A stretch of DNA of 64,000 bases from Gilliamella sp. N-G2 (GTDB lineage Bacteria > Pseudomonadota > Gammaproteobacteria > Enterobacterales > Orbaceae): the NCBI RefSeq assembly GCF_002142215.1, contig NZ_NAST01000011.1, positions 25,606 to 89,605 on the forward strand. The letters run 5' to 3'. The position numbers were made by a program, and so were the translations under genes. This document shows positions 39,148 through 46,526 of this stretch, one piece after another (position 1 is the first letter of the stretch; each line of letters opens with the position of its first letter). Below the pieces are notes generated by a model, which did no database searches, was not told the origin of the DNA, and saw only the letters and a program-made list of their open reading frames with translations.

Positions 39148-39579
39148 TTATTTTTCTACCAGATCTTTTAATAAAAATGCTTTATCTATAATATCATTTG
39201 AAATATTCTTCATAAAATCATAACAAACTTTATTTGATAATTCTACTTTCGGTTCTAATTCAATTACAGCTTTTATCGCATAATTATTATCTGAATATTC
39301 GACTATTTGATGAGAAAAAAATAAAATCCCAATATCTGGAATATCAAATCTTTCAGTGAATTCTCTATTAATCAATACTGTAGATAATATAACTTTCATG
39401 GCTGGCATGTTTTCCAGTTTAAATAAACCATTAACTCCACTTTTTATTTCACCTGTTATCGTAAATTCTTCAAGATCTGTTTCCCAAAGTTTTCTTAATG
39501 AAAAGTCAGTAAAATATGGCCAAATTTTATTAGGCATGGATACAGTCGGAAGTTCAAAAGAAATAGAAATTTTTTTCAT
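39148..39579 (-). CDS. SRPBCC-like hypothetical protein
   Basis: 143 residues: an N-terminal strand MKKISISFELPTVSMPNKIW followed by PYFTDFSLRKLWETDLEEF, typical of START/SRPBCC folds that enclose a hydrophobic ligand, then MKVILSTVLINREFTERFDI and a C-terminal helix ending AFLLKDLVEK. Assignment is by pattern only. It is the first gene of a two-gene operon with marR; the pair may sense and bind the same hydrophobic compound. Confidence 0.6.
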   Translation of the reverse strand: MKKISISFELPTVSMPNKIWPYFTDFSLRKLWETDLEEFTITGEIKSGVNGLFKLENMPAMKVILSTVLINREFTERFDIPDIGILFFSHQIVEYSDNNYAIKAVIELEPKVELSNKVCYDFMKNISNDIIDKAFLLKDLVEK

Positions 39580-39594
39580 ATATAATCCTTATTT

Positions 39595-39633
39595 ATTTAA
39601 TTAGTATACTTATAATAAGTATACTAATTAAAT
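39595..39633. promoter_or_regulatory. 39-bp perfect palindrome, probable MarR operator
   Basis: Two 18-bp arms around the 3-nt centre TAA (39613-39615), with core TTAGTATACTTA/TAAGTATACTAA. It starts 16 bp upstream of the SRPBCC start codon, where an autoregulatory MarR operator should overlap the promoter. Confidence 0.75.
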
Positions 39634-40002
39634 GTGTCAACTAAATTTTATAGGACTTGTTACAAATTTGTGTTACTTACGACAAAAGACGCTATAAATT
39701 ATTATTAATATAATTGAATTGGTTGCGTTTAAAAAAAGCTATTTGCTAACCTAGTGCGATATCGTTTTTAGGTTCTACATCAAATACCACTTAATATACT
39801 TCATAAAATTTGGTCATAAATGTATCTAAGTGTACATTAATTGGTGTTAATTAAATGTTTTATCATTGTGATTACTGTATTGTAAGTGTTTTATGGGGGT
39901 TAATGGATATTAATGAGCCACGGAAAACTAAGCATAAAAATAAAAAAAACTTATTAATACTATGTTTTTATTTTTAATAAATTCAACCGAATATCTGAAA
40001 AG
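39634..40002. other. Gap without a gene
   Basis: AT-rich DNA. A weak att-like match (core CATAAATGTATCT) lies at about 39806-39830, upstream of left-end relic B in the same order as in the intact element. No gene seen. Confidence 0.4.
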
Positions 40003-40133
40003 AAAAGTGTTCCCTAAAGTTGGGGGGGGGTCGTACTCATTTATTTTTGATTTATAGTTTATTTTCGCGGGTGTAAAAATCTGTTCAAAGAGGCAGTGCC
40101 CAAATTTGAGTATTAAAGAAATTAACCACCCCC
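40003..40133. mobile_element. Relic of satellite left end (copy B)
   Basis: Close to copy A over about 130 bp (AAGTGTTCCCTAAAGTTGG, then ATTTTCGCGGGTGTAAAAAT). It contains a run of nine Gs at 40022-40030, striking in this AT-rich DNA. It is fused directly to the 5' end of an integrase gene, so the whole interior of that element is gone. Confidence 0.65.
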
Positions 40134-40214
40134 ATCAAAATACTTTTTATCTTTGTTTGTGACTTTTAATGATTTTATTTGTGTATCAGTTAAAGGGGGA
40201 GTTTTGATAGCCAT
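40122..40214 (-). pseudogene. Truncated tyrosine integrase (first 30 codons)
   Basis: From ATG at 40214: MAIKTPPLTDTQIKSLKVTN then KDKKYFDGGG and TAA. This is the N-terminus of a P4-type integrase (compare MTDTQIKNAKP and YPIYDGNG of the intact gene at 50888), ending where the family continues GLYLLV. It lies 67 bp from the left boundary repeat, the same geometry as the live integrase and its repeat. Confidence 0.75.
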
Positions 40215-40280
40215 TTATCAACTTTGGGGGTATCTAATCAAAAGGATAATTTATCTTATCCCAATATATATCCCCATTCT

Positions 40281-40421
40281 TTTTGGTTGTAAATGTATCT
40301 TACTGGTGCTTAATGAATAACAAAATAGGCTTTAAGCCTTGTATTTGTTAGTTTTGATGTGTTTTAAAGGATTTAAAAGAATGTCAATGAATATTGAATT
40401 GGTGCGTGGGCGGGACTTGAA
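40281..40421. repeat. attL: left boundary repeat of the P4-like satellite
   Basis: About 140 bp nearly identical to 50957-51099, with a handful of mismatches and a one-base deletion (GGTGCGTGGG against GGTGCCGTGGG). Its right end (40400-40421) duplicates the 3' end of the tRNA-Leu gene, up to CGGGACTTGAA. Confidence 0.88.
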
Positions 40422-40501
40422 ATAGTCTTGTTAAAGCCTTTTCAATAAAGGTTTTTGATTTTTATTTATTGAAGAAATAGTCCCAAACATAGTCCCAAAA
40501 T

Positions 40502-40772
40502 AAAAACTGACCCCCAATATTAGGTATTTTAATCTTGCCAAATTGAAAGGTTAAAAATTGGTTTTAGAATTTTGACGGTGTGAAAATTTATCTAGGTGAT
40601 CGGTATCCGTTAATTATGTTTTAGATTTTTTATACCTCCCCCATAAAAATAAAATTTTATAAAAAAGTATGCACGGTGTTCACTACCTGCTTGAAGCCTT
40701 ATTATAAAAGGGTTTGAGTGGTGTATACTTGAATGTTTACTATTCACAAGTATACACTTTAGGTATTCACTC
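40502..40772. other. Satellite left end with inverted iterons
   Basis: Non-coding DNA between attL and the primase terminator. GTGTTCACTA (40676-40685) is the exact reverse complement of the iteron TAGTGAACAC at the other end; CTATTCACAA (40740) and GTATTCACTC (40763) are variants. GTGTATACTTG (40721-40731) and CAAGTATACAC (40747-40757) form a perfect 11-bp inverted repeat. It resembles the crr/ori pair of P4. Confidence 0.65.
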
Positions 40773-40774
40773 AA

Positions 40775-40797
40775 TAAAAAACCGCCAATTAGGGCGG
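40775..40797 (-). terminator. Terminator of the primase operon
   Basis: The minus strand reads CCGCC-CTAATT-GGCGG followed by six Ts, about 30 bp past the primase stop. Confidence 0.85.
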
Positions 40798-40825
40798 CCT
40801 TATTTTAGTGGTTCAATTTGAGCTA

Positions 40826-43168
40826 CTAGTTAGGATCTTCGGCTTTAGGTAGCCAATCTTTACACATATCTGGGTTTATTTCTAAATTAGTTTTTACCCC
40901 TATATTAGTTCGTTTTTTAATGTACGCCTTTCTATTTTCTTTTATGGCGTAATTTAATGATAAACCGAACCCACTCAAGGACAATGGATTATTAAGCCCT
41001 GTATTTCGCACATACTCAATATAAGCATGATATAAATATTTTTTAGGGTTAAATGGTATTATGCCTAAATTACCCATAAGCATACCATTGGGATGATCCA
41101 GCACATCAAGATAACTACAAAAATCTACCAAGTGGTCAGATTCGCGTTTAATCGCCGTCGCTTCGTCTGATTGTTGTTGCTGGTGTAGTCTTTCTTTGGC
41201 TTCTGCTGGACTGGTAAACTCATTTAATAGCAATCTCACAATTGAGGGTAGCTCTTGCTCTATTTTGCTAACCAAGTTTAAATCTCGCTCTTTTTCAGGG
41301 ATGACCTCGCCAAAGTGAAAGATAACCCTACGTCGTGATATACCGCCATTTCGTTCGTTAAATCTCATTGCCTCGTTATTGATAACCAATACTACCGCAG
41401 GGATTTTACAAGAATAGGGTTGCTTGTGTTTTGGGTCGATTGCGACCTCATCACCGCCCGTAATTGCTTTTAAACCTGCACCACTGCCCATATAACGCGG
41501 TTGGTCTGGTAAAATGATAAGAGAGTAACCAACTACTAAGGCCCTATCTCTTGCCTTTTCCAGTGATTCCATTGTGCCTATAACAGTGTTATTCTTGCCC
41601 GATAACATAGTTGCGATTTCAGCAAAAACACTTTTACCGCTACCGCCTGCGCCTGTAACCTCTAAGAATAATTGCCAGTCATGACGATTAGCCAATATCA
41701 TATATAGCGCGGCTAAGATATTTTTAGCCTTATCTTGATTGCCTGATGCTCTTTTTAGCCATTTAGCGAAGTTTGGCGCGTGAGTATCAAAAGATTCATT
41801 TTCTTTGGCGGGGTAATAATCAATATCATTACTCACCAATAACCAATCTTGCTTATTGTGAGGTCTGAAAGTTTGTGTCTTCAGCTCATAAACACCATTT
41901 TTAAAGCAAATTAAATCCTTTTGAGAACTTCCCATTACAGGTAAAGATAACCTGAGCGATTCAACCGCTGAGCTAATTCGCATAGGGTTAAATGGTTCGC
42001 CTGATTGGGTGAATAAATCGGCTAGTGTTCGCATTAATAGTTTATCGCTTATAGGTTGCCATGCGTTATCTTGATAGCGATAGATTTCATCGGTAGTAAG
42101 ATTAATCGCAAGGTTATTATCATAATATTGATTAAGCAGTTCGGCGCGTTGACTTGATGCCATTTGCGATAGGTTCATGCTTGATAACTCGTTTTGCATG
42201 TTATGTTTTGTCATGGTGGATAACTCTGGTTTTATGAGGTTTTTATTAAAATGAGCCAAAGCGTTATCGCTTCCAAATTGTTGCCTATAATCATCCCAAT
42301 CACATTTATAATCTGTATCGGGGATTGTGTAATAACCATTAATCGCAGTAGCCGCTTCTATCGCTTTTTCTTTACCTGTGTTTTTATGACTACCTATATC
42401 ATTATCACCGGCAATAATAATATTTGCGGTAGAATTAACCTCACGGATAGCTTTGGCCACATGAATAAGATTGCCTGCATCAATAGCAGATATCACCAGT
42501 GACCGATGGCGGAATTCCGCTATCGATATACCTGTAGCTAATCCCTCACAAATAATAATCTCGGTAGCTGTGAGTAATTCTTTGTATACCTCGTCAGGTC
42601 TGCCCAATTTTGGGCTAACCCATATAAAAGCACCTTTCTTATTTGAGCCTCTCATTAAGCGCTTATTTCCGTTTGGCTCGATAAATTGACCGCCTGTATA
42701 TTCACTGTTGATATTAATCAAAGGGACAAAGATACGCCCATCATCTAGCAAGGTTAAATCGAACGTTAACCCTTTTTCAGTGAGGTAATCCGATTGACCT
42801 AATATTGCTTTAGATAGCAAATAATTAACCTTTTTACATACAGGATTTTCTGGTATGTTGTTTTGTAGGTCGGATTTCAAATCCGAGCTTGTGGAGGTGT
42901 TCCTTAAATTTAAGTATTCGGCTACTTTATTGCTCGCCTCTTTCGCGTCACAATGATAATAGTTTTTAATAAGTTCTAAGCCGTCACCGCTACCGCATTG
43001 ATTGCAGATATAAGTACCGCGCCCATCTTTATTATCAAATCTAAATCTATCTTTACCACCACAGACGGGACAGGGGCAATGTCTACCATTACCCACCTCA
43101 ATACCTAATGAACTAAAGATTGATTGCCATTTACCTACCGCTTGAGTGGTAATTTCATTTATTCTCAT
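40826..43168 (-). CDS. P4 alpha-type primase-helicase
   Basis: 780 residues. N-terminal zinc-binding primase domain (HCPCPVCGGKDRFRFD, TYICNQCGSGDGL, about 30-62), TOPRIM part with IIICEGLATGIS (about 205) and IIAGDNDIGS (about 251-260), and a C-terminal SF3-type helicase with Walker A VTGAGGSGKSVFAEI (about 504-518). P4 alpha makes primers, unwinds and binds iterons at ori and crr, matching the iterons here. A linker near residue 95 is encoded by a 17-bp palindrome. Last gene of the satellite operon. Confidence 0.95.
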   Translation of the reverse strand: MRINEITTQAVGKWQSIFSSLGIEVGNGRHCPCPVCGGKDRFRFDNKDGRGTYICNQCGSGDGLELIKNYYHCDAKEASNKVAEYLNLRNTSTSSDLKSDLQNNIPENPVCKKVNYLLSKAILGQSDYLTEKGLTFDLTLLDDGRIFVPLININSEYTGGQFIEPNGNKRLMRGSNKKGAFIWVSPKLGRPDEVYKELLTATEIIICEGLATGISIAEFRHRSLVISAIDAGNLIHVAKAIREVNSTANIIIAGDNDIGSHKNTGKEKAIEAATAINGYYTIPDTDYKCDWDDYRQQFGSDNALAHFNKNLIKPELSTMTKHNMQNELSSMNLSQMASSQRAELLNQYYDNNLAINLTTDEIYRYQDNAWQPISDKLLMRTLADLFTQSGEPFNPMRISSAVESLRLSLPVMGSSQKDLICFKNGVYELKTQTFRPHNKQDWLLVSNDIDYYPAKENESFDTHAPNFAKWLKRASGNQDKAKNILAALYMILANRHDWQLFLEVTGAGGSGKSVFAEIATMLSGKNNTVIGTMESLEKARDRALVVGYSLIILPDQPRYMGSGAGLKAITGGDEVAIDPKHKQPYSCKIPAVVLVINNEAMRFNERNGGISRRRVIFHFGEVIPEKERDLNLVSKIEQELPSIVRLLLNEFTSPAEAKERLHQQQQSDEATAIKRESDHLVDFCSYLDVLDHPNGMLMGNLGIIPFNPKKYLYHAYIEYVRNTGLNNPLSLSGFGLSLNYAIKENRKAYIKKRTNIGVKTNLEINPDMCKDWLPKAEDPN

Positions 43169-43178
43169 TACCGCCCCC

Positions 43179-43553
43179 TTAATGGATTGTCCCGTTAGAT
43201 TCAGCTTTGATATCCTCGACTAAATCAATAAACAATGTTGAAAGTAATTCTTGCCCGAATGGGGTTAATGCTAAGGGGGCATCTGTACTTTCTATGTACA
43301 TGTCTTTTAACGCGCCATAAGTACGATTTAACCCTTCTTTTTCGCCGAAATTCTCAATCATGTATTGTTTAAGATTGATTTTTAAGCCTAGTACAATTAA
43401 ATCTTTGTTAATATCAATCTTAGTGCCCTCATGAACAAATACTTGACTATCATTTTTGTTAATCTGCTCAATTAAAAACAAACCCGCTACTATCGCCATA
43501 GTTGAATCAACGATGATATGGTGAATTGCAGTTATTCTTTGTTGGTTATCCAT
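43179..43553 (-). CDS. Hypothetical satellite protein
   Basis: 124 residues, soluble: NQQRITAIHHIIVDSTMAIV, GLKINLKQYMIENFGEKEG, then YIESTDAPLALTPFGQELLS and a C-terminal LFIDLVEDIKAES helix. No family recognised. It ends 10 bp before the primase gene in the same direction; P4-like elements often have one or more small genes here. A GGAGTAATT sequence lies before the ATG. Confidence 0.7.
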   Translation of the reverse strand: MDNQQRITAIHHIIVDSTMAIVAGLFLIEQINKNDSQVFVHEGTKIDINKDLIVLGLKINLKQYMIENFGEKEGLNRTYGALKDMYIESTDAPLALTPFGQELLSTLFIDLVEDIKAESNGTIH

Positions 43554-43558
43554 AATAA

Positions 43559-43738
43559 TTACTCCTTAATTTGTTCCATATATCGCCTAACTTCGGGCGG
43601 TAATCGTTTGGTTACATCTGCTAGCAAGTGAGGAATGTCTGCCTTGCCAAAAGAAAGAATTTCCACATATTTGTTATTTTTGAGCCTTAGCGCGGTGATG
43701 GTTCCATTACTATTGTGTTTAAAGTCAAACTCTTTCAT
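43559..43738 (-). CDS. Small hypothetical satellite protein (59 aa)
   Basis: MKEFDFKHNSNGTITALRLK then VEILSFGKADIPHLLADVTK and RLPPEVRRYMEQIKE. Its ATG overlaps the end of the upstream gene by 4 bp, and its stop lies 5 bp before the next gene, so it is tightly packed in the operon. No family recognised. Confidence 0.65.
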   Translation of the reverse strand: MKEFDFKHNSNGTITALRLKNNKYVEILSFGKADIPHLLADVTKRLPPEVRRYMEQIKE

Positions 43739-43944
43739 TTGCTGACACCTCGCTCAGTTTCGCTGCGAAATAATTTTTTAGAATCAGTTATTAGGTCCGA
43801 TATAGCCCCGAGGACATATGAGCGTAGCTCCTCACTTAATTGACTTCCTGAATCGCATTCACACATTAAAAGCGTTGTTATCGCGTCTGCCTGACCGAGT
43901 TTTGAGTTAATAGTATTAATTGCATCTAAAGAGATATTAGCCAT
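43735..43944 (-). CDS. Hypothetical satellite protein
   Basis: About 69 residues from ATG at 43944 (MANISLDAINTINSKLGQAD), preceded by AGGAGATAAAAAC; an earlier ATG eight codons upstream is possible. The rest reads TTLLMCECDSGSQLSEELRS and a helical end. Overlaps both neighbours by a few bases. The start resembles the two paralogous genes just upstream in general helix pattern, but identity is low. Function unknown. Confidence 0.65.
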   Translation of the reverse strand: MANISLDAINTINSKLGQADAITTLLMCECDSGSQLSEELRSYVLGAISDLITDSKKLFRSETERGVSK

Positions 43945-44170
43945 TGTTTTTATCTCCTTTGATATCAATTTTTAATAACTCCTTATACGCATCTTCGAGT
44001 AAGTCACCAGTCGCCCAAAGTAAATTACCTGTATCGTAATGGTTAATAAAAGGCTCGTCTAATCCATCGTCTTTATAATTATGGTTATCTAAGATTACCC
44101 TAATCATGCTTTGAGCTTGCGATAGTTTGGTTTCAATATTATTTATTAATCGATGGTTATTGTTGCGCAT
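43937..44170 (-). CDS. Hypothetical satellite protein, paralogue 2
   Basis: 77 residues: MRNNNHRLINNIETKLSQAQ, ILDNHNYKDDGLDEPFINHY, NLLWATGDLLEDAYKEL. It is clearly a duplicate of the preceding gene (shared LDN-NYK, G-DEPFIN, NLLWA--DL). Helical and acidic; may bind a partner protein. Its start overlaps the upstream paralogue by 14 bp. Confidence 0.7.
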   Translation of the reverse strand: MRNNNHRLINNIETKLSQAQSMIRVILDNHNYKDDGLDEPFINHYDTGNLLWATGDLLEDAYKELLKIDIKGDKNNG

Positions 44171-44390
44171 TGTCTTTACCCCCTAATAAGTGGTATTCCT
44201 GCAGGTCATTAAAGGCTTGGTCTGCTAAATCGACTATAGCCCACAACAAATTACTCATATCCGATTGGTTAATAAACGGCTCGTCATATCCTGATAATTT
44301 GTAATTTGTATTATCTAGCGCGATTTTTGCCATACTTTTAACTTGAAGAAGTGTGCCTTCAACTTTACAAACTAGTTGATGGTTATTCAT
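44157..44390 (-). CDS. Hypothetical satellite protein, paralogue 1
   Basis: 77 residues from ATG at 44390 (MNNHQLVCKVEGTLLQVKSM), with GAGG in front; a longer form from 44423 would overlap the Icd-like gene further. Contains ALDNTNYKLSGYDEPFINQS and NLLWAIVDLADQAFNDLQ. Tandem duplicate of the next gene, about 45 percent alike by eye. No known domain. Confidence 0.7.
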   Translation of the reverse strand: MNNHQLVCKVEGTLLQVKSMAKIALDNTNYKLSGYDEPFINQSDMSNLLWAIVDLADQAFNDLQEYHLLGGKDNAQQ

Positions 44391-45249
44391 GGCTGTAGCC
44401 TCTCCAAGTTCTAGTTCGTTCAATGATTGGGGTTAATCGAATTCTGGCAATAAAGATAAGCGATTGCTTGCCTAAGCTCTTACGTGCTTCTCGTTCAGTT
44501 GTAGCTGTAGTTTGGATAACTTGAGCGGTTGAAAGGTCGTAAAATTTAAATAGTTTTTGTGTGGATACAATAGGGTTAGGGGTAGTAGTCATAATGACAG
44601 CCTCCGTTGGTTGATTATTGTAATCACCGCTAGAGGTTCCAATCTCGTTGGCGGTGACATTAGCAGGGTTGGAACTACTGGCACCAACGGAATCCAGCCA
44701 CCCTTTCGGATGCCCTACTAACGCCACCATAGAAAAAGATTTGATAAACAGGCGTGCGCAAGTATTGACACAAAAAAAGACGCTTAGGGCGTCATGTGTC
44801 GCCGTTGAGTAATTCAGGGTTCCAATCCTGACACTAGATTTTGCTAGTGCAAGATTAATATAGCCCAAATTCTGAAATTCATGCAAGCGCTTTTTTATTT
44901 TTACCTTCGTTATTTCTGCTTGTCGAGAAAAACTCACCAAACCAAATAAGAAATAATTTACTAGCTTAATACCACTTTTTGGTGGTATTTGTTTTCTTGG
45001 TTTCCTTTTTATGGACTGACAAAACTTAGTTATTAGTATTCTGCTTTCCCTTTTTATGGACTCAAGAAACATACTTTTGAAATTCAACCCCATGCAATGA
45101 GTTTCCCGATGCATACACGCGTGCGTAGTGATATCAATAAAATCTTCCCTAACGTGTCGGAAAATTGCGCCGTAACGCTTCACAGGGCGATTATTTAAGG
45201 GCTGGGCATACATCTGTATTGCTGGGTTGTTATATAAGCTTGTAGTCAT
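44383..45249 (-). CDS. Ash/Icd-like (host cell division inhibitor-like) protein
   Basis: 288 residues from ATG at 45249 (AGAGG upstream). The centre has VALVGHPKGWLDSVGASSSN, typical of Ash-type P4 proteins, and the end MTTTPNP through ATTEREARKSLGKQSLIFIA is the Icd-like segment. That end also has its own start at 44592 with GGAGG eight bases before, giving a 69-residue protein, so two products are possible. In P4 this region holds kil and immunity signals; a terminator and an antisense-type pairing lie inside this frame. Confidence 0.7.
   Translation of the reverse strand: MTTSLYNNPAIQMYAQPLNNRPVKRYGAIFRHVREDFIDITTHACMHRETHCMGLNFKSMFLESIKRESRILITKFCQSIKRKPRKQIPPKSGIKLVNYFLFGLVSFSRQAEITKVKIKKRLHEFQNLGYINLALAKSSVRIGTLNYSTATHDALSVFFCVNTCARLFIKSFSMVALVGHPKGWLDSVGASSSNPANVTANEIGTSSGDYNNQPTEAVIMTTTPNPIVSTQKLFKFYDLSTAQVIQTTATTEREARKSLGKQSLIFIARIRLTPIIERTRTWRGYSHE
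44772..44850 (-). ncRNA. Candidate C4/CI-like antisense immunity RNA
   Basis: A minus-strand hairpin GACGC-CCTAA-GCGTC (44793-44779) with seven Ts forms a terminator inside the Icd-like frame. Just upstream, CAGGATTGGAAC (44830-44819) can pair with GTTCCAACCCTG (44675-44664) downstream of the terminator: 11 Watson-Crick pairs and one wobble. That is the logic of P4 CI RNA and P1 C4 RNA, where a leader segment pairs with a distal target. The extent of the RNA is a guess. Confidence 0.5.
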
Positions 45250-45251
45250 TT

Positions 45252-46004
45252 TTAAGCCTCTTTGCCGATTAATCTGGTCATGTAGCTTTGTGATAGCTTG
45301 ATTAGTTCATCTTTCCTTTGCTCATAACTCCACCCCAAATCAAGTAAGGTAATATTAGAACGCTCAAGGTAGGCTATTTGGCTTAGTTGTTCTTCATTGA
45401 GGTAATCGCGGATATCACCAGTTATATTATGAGTTTTTCGGAAAGCTTTAGCTGTCATACCTAGTACAATACCGTTAATCATATTAAATTCGTTGGTATA
45501 GTTATGAGGTTTTGTCTCTTTGCCAAGTGATAGCCTGAGTAGAGTTAATGCATCACACATAGGACGACTATAATTTGCAACTTCATTGCGTGCCTTTAAG
45601 CGTTTGAGCTCTTTCTTTTGGATGGCGGGTGCAATGTTCTTAAGGTGTTCTTCACAACGAATAAAGTATTTTCTGATAGCTCGCCCGTGTTCATTGTTTT
45701 CAATCATTGCTAATTCTTTAGCGGTTCCAATTGTTAGAATATAATCAATACTTTTACGGTCTCCGCCTCGCTTAGTTGTCCACTGTTCATTATTTATACT
45801 TTGATTCCTGAATTCTAATGAATCAAAGATTAAAAAATCATCACCTTTAATTAGGTCATATTCTTTTATTCTTCCCTTTATCCATGTAGAAAAATCATTT
45901 CCTACTTTTAAGTAAGAATGTAAAGACTTTGCGCTAACTGTTTGCTGTAATTTACCGTTGAATTGCGTTTCTATTACTGGTACTAAATTATTAAAATCTG
46001 TCAT
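45252..46004 (-). CDS. AntA/AntB antirepressor family protein
   Basis: 250 residues. N-terminal AntA/AntB domain: TVSAKSLHSYLKVGNDFSTW then GRIKEYDLIKGDDFLIF and YILTIGTAKELAMIENNEHG with RAIRKYFIRCEEHL. The C-terminal half (about 130-250) is helical and unassigned. Phage antirepressors of this kind inactivate repressors to trigger lytic development, so it may switch the satellite between states. Its stop lies 2 bp before the Ash/Icd-like start. The 217-bp upstream gap has a CCCC/GGGG hairpin at 46033-46062. Confidence 0.85.
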   Translation of the reverse strand: MTDFNNLVPVIETQFNGKLQQTVSAKSLHSYLKVGNDFSTWIKGRIKEYDLIKGDDFLIFDSLEFRNQSINNEQWTTKRGGDRKSIDYILTIGTAKELAMIENNEHGRAIRKYFIRCEEHLKNIAPAIQKKELKRLKARNEVANYSRPMCDALTLLRLSLGKETKPHNYTNEFNMINGIVLGMTAKAFRKTHNITGDIRDYLNEEQLSQIAYLERSNITLLDLGWSYEQRKDELIKLSQSYMTRLIGKEA

Positions 46005-46221
46005 AAGTATTACTCCTAACGTGTCGAAAAATTCCCCTTTTAGCTGAATTTAGGCAAGGGGAGACCGTAACGAATTTTTTCGCTTTGCTTTAAAATCAAT
46101 TAGTTAATTCAGTGTTTTTTAGCTAGACACTTAACGCGAGATTGGCTATCATTGGAAGCGTCATTATTCCAGTGTTAGCCCTTTATTATTTCGCGATATA
46201 AAGGGTTTTGCTTTATCACCA

Positions 46222-46422
46222 TTAAGCCACATCACGGCGTTCTACTCTGCGAGATTCTAGCCAAGAGTAAATCTCATCAGCTCGATAGCCAACACGGCGC
46301 AAGCCTATTCTGATTCTTTGGGGAAAAGTTTTATCTTTCTGTTCTAGCGTATAAAGGCTAGTGTCAGATTTGAAGTGAAGTAAATCTTTTACTTCTTTTT
46401 TTGATAGGATTTGATTTGTCAT
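46222..46422 (-). CDS. AlpA family phage regulatory protein
   Basis: 66-residue MerR/excisionase-like DNA-binding protein: ILSKKEVKDLLHFKSDTSLY, TFPQRIRIGLRRVGYRADEI then YSWLESRRVERR. AlpA proteins activate integrase or excision genes in P4-like elements. Two helically phased palindromic sites lie 60-100 bp upstream and are natural operators for it or its repressor. GGAGAATATAACT precedes the ATG. Confidence 0.92.
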   Translation of the reverse strand: MTNQILSKKEVKDLLHFKSDTSLYTLEQKDKTFPQRIRIGLRRVGYRADEIYSWLESRRVERRDVA

Positions 46423-46482
46423 TAGTTATATTCTCCTGTATTTAAAAGACAATATCAGAATATAACCAAGCGCTATTACTGT

Positions 46483-46519
46483 CATCGCAACTGCGGTAAC
46501 AGATACCGCAATTGCGGTA
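46483..46519. promoter_or_regulatory. Paired operators upstream of alpA
   Basis: TACCGCAATTGCGGTA (46504-46519) is a perfect 16-bp palindrome. CATCGCAACTGCGGTA (46483-46498) matches it at 13 of 16 positions, 21 bp away, so both face the same side of the helix. They lie between alpA and the upstream 284-residue gene. Confidence 0.7.
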
Positions 46520-46526
46520 CTTTCAA

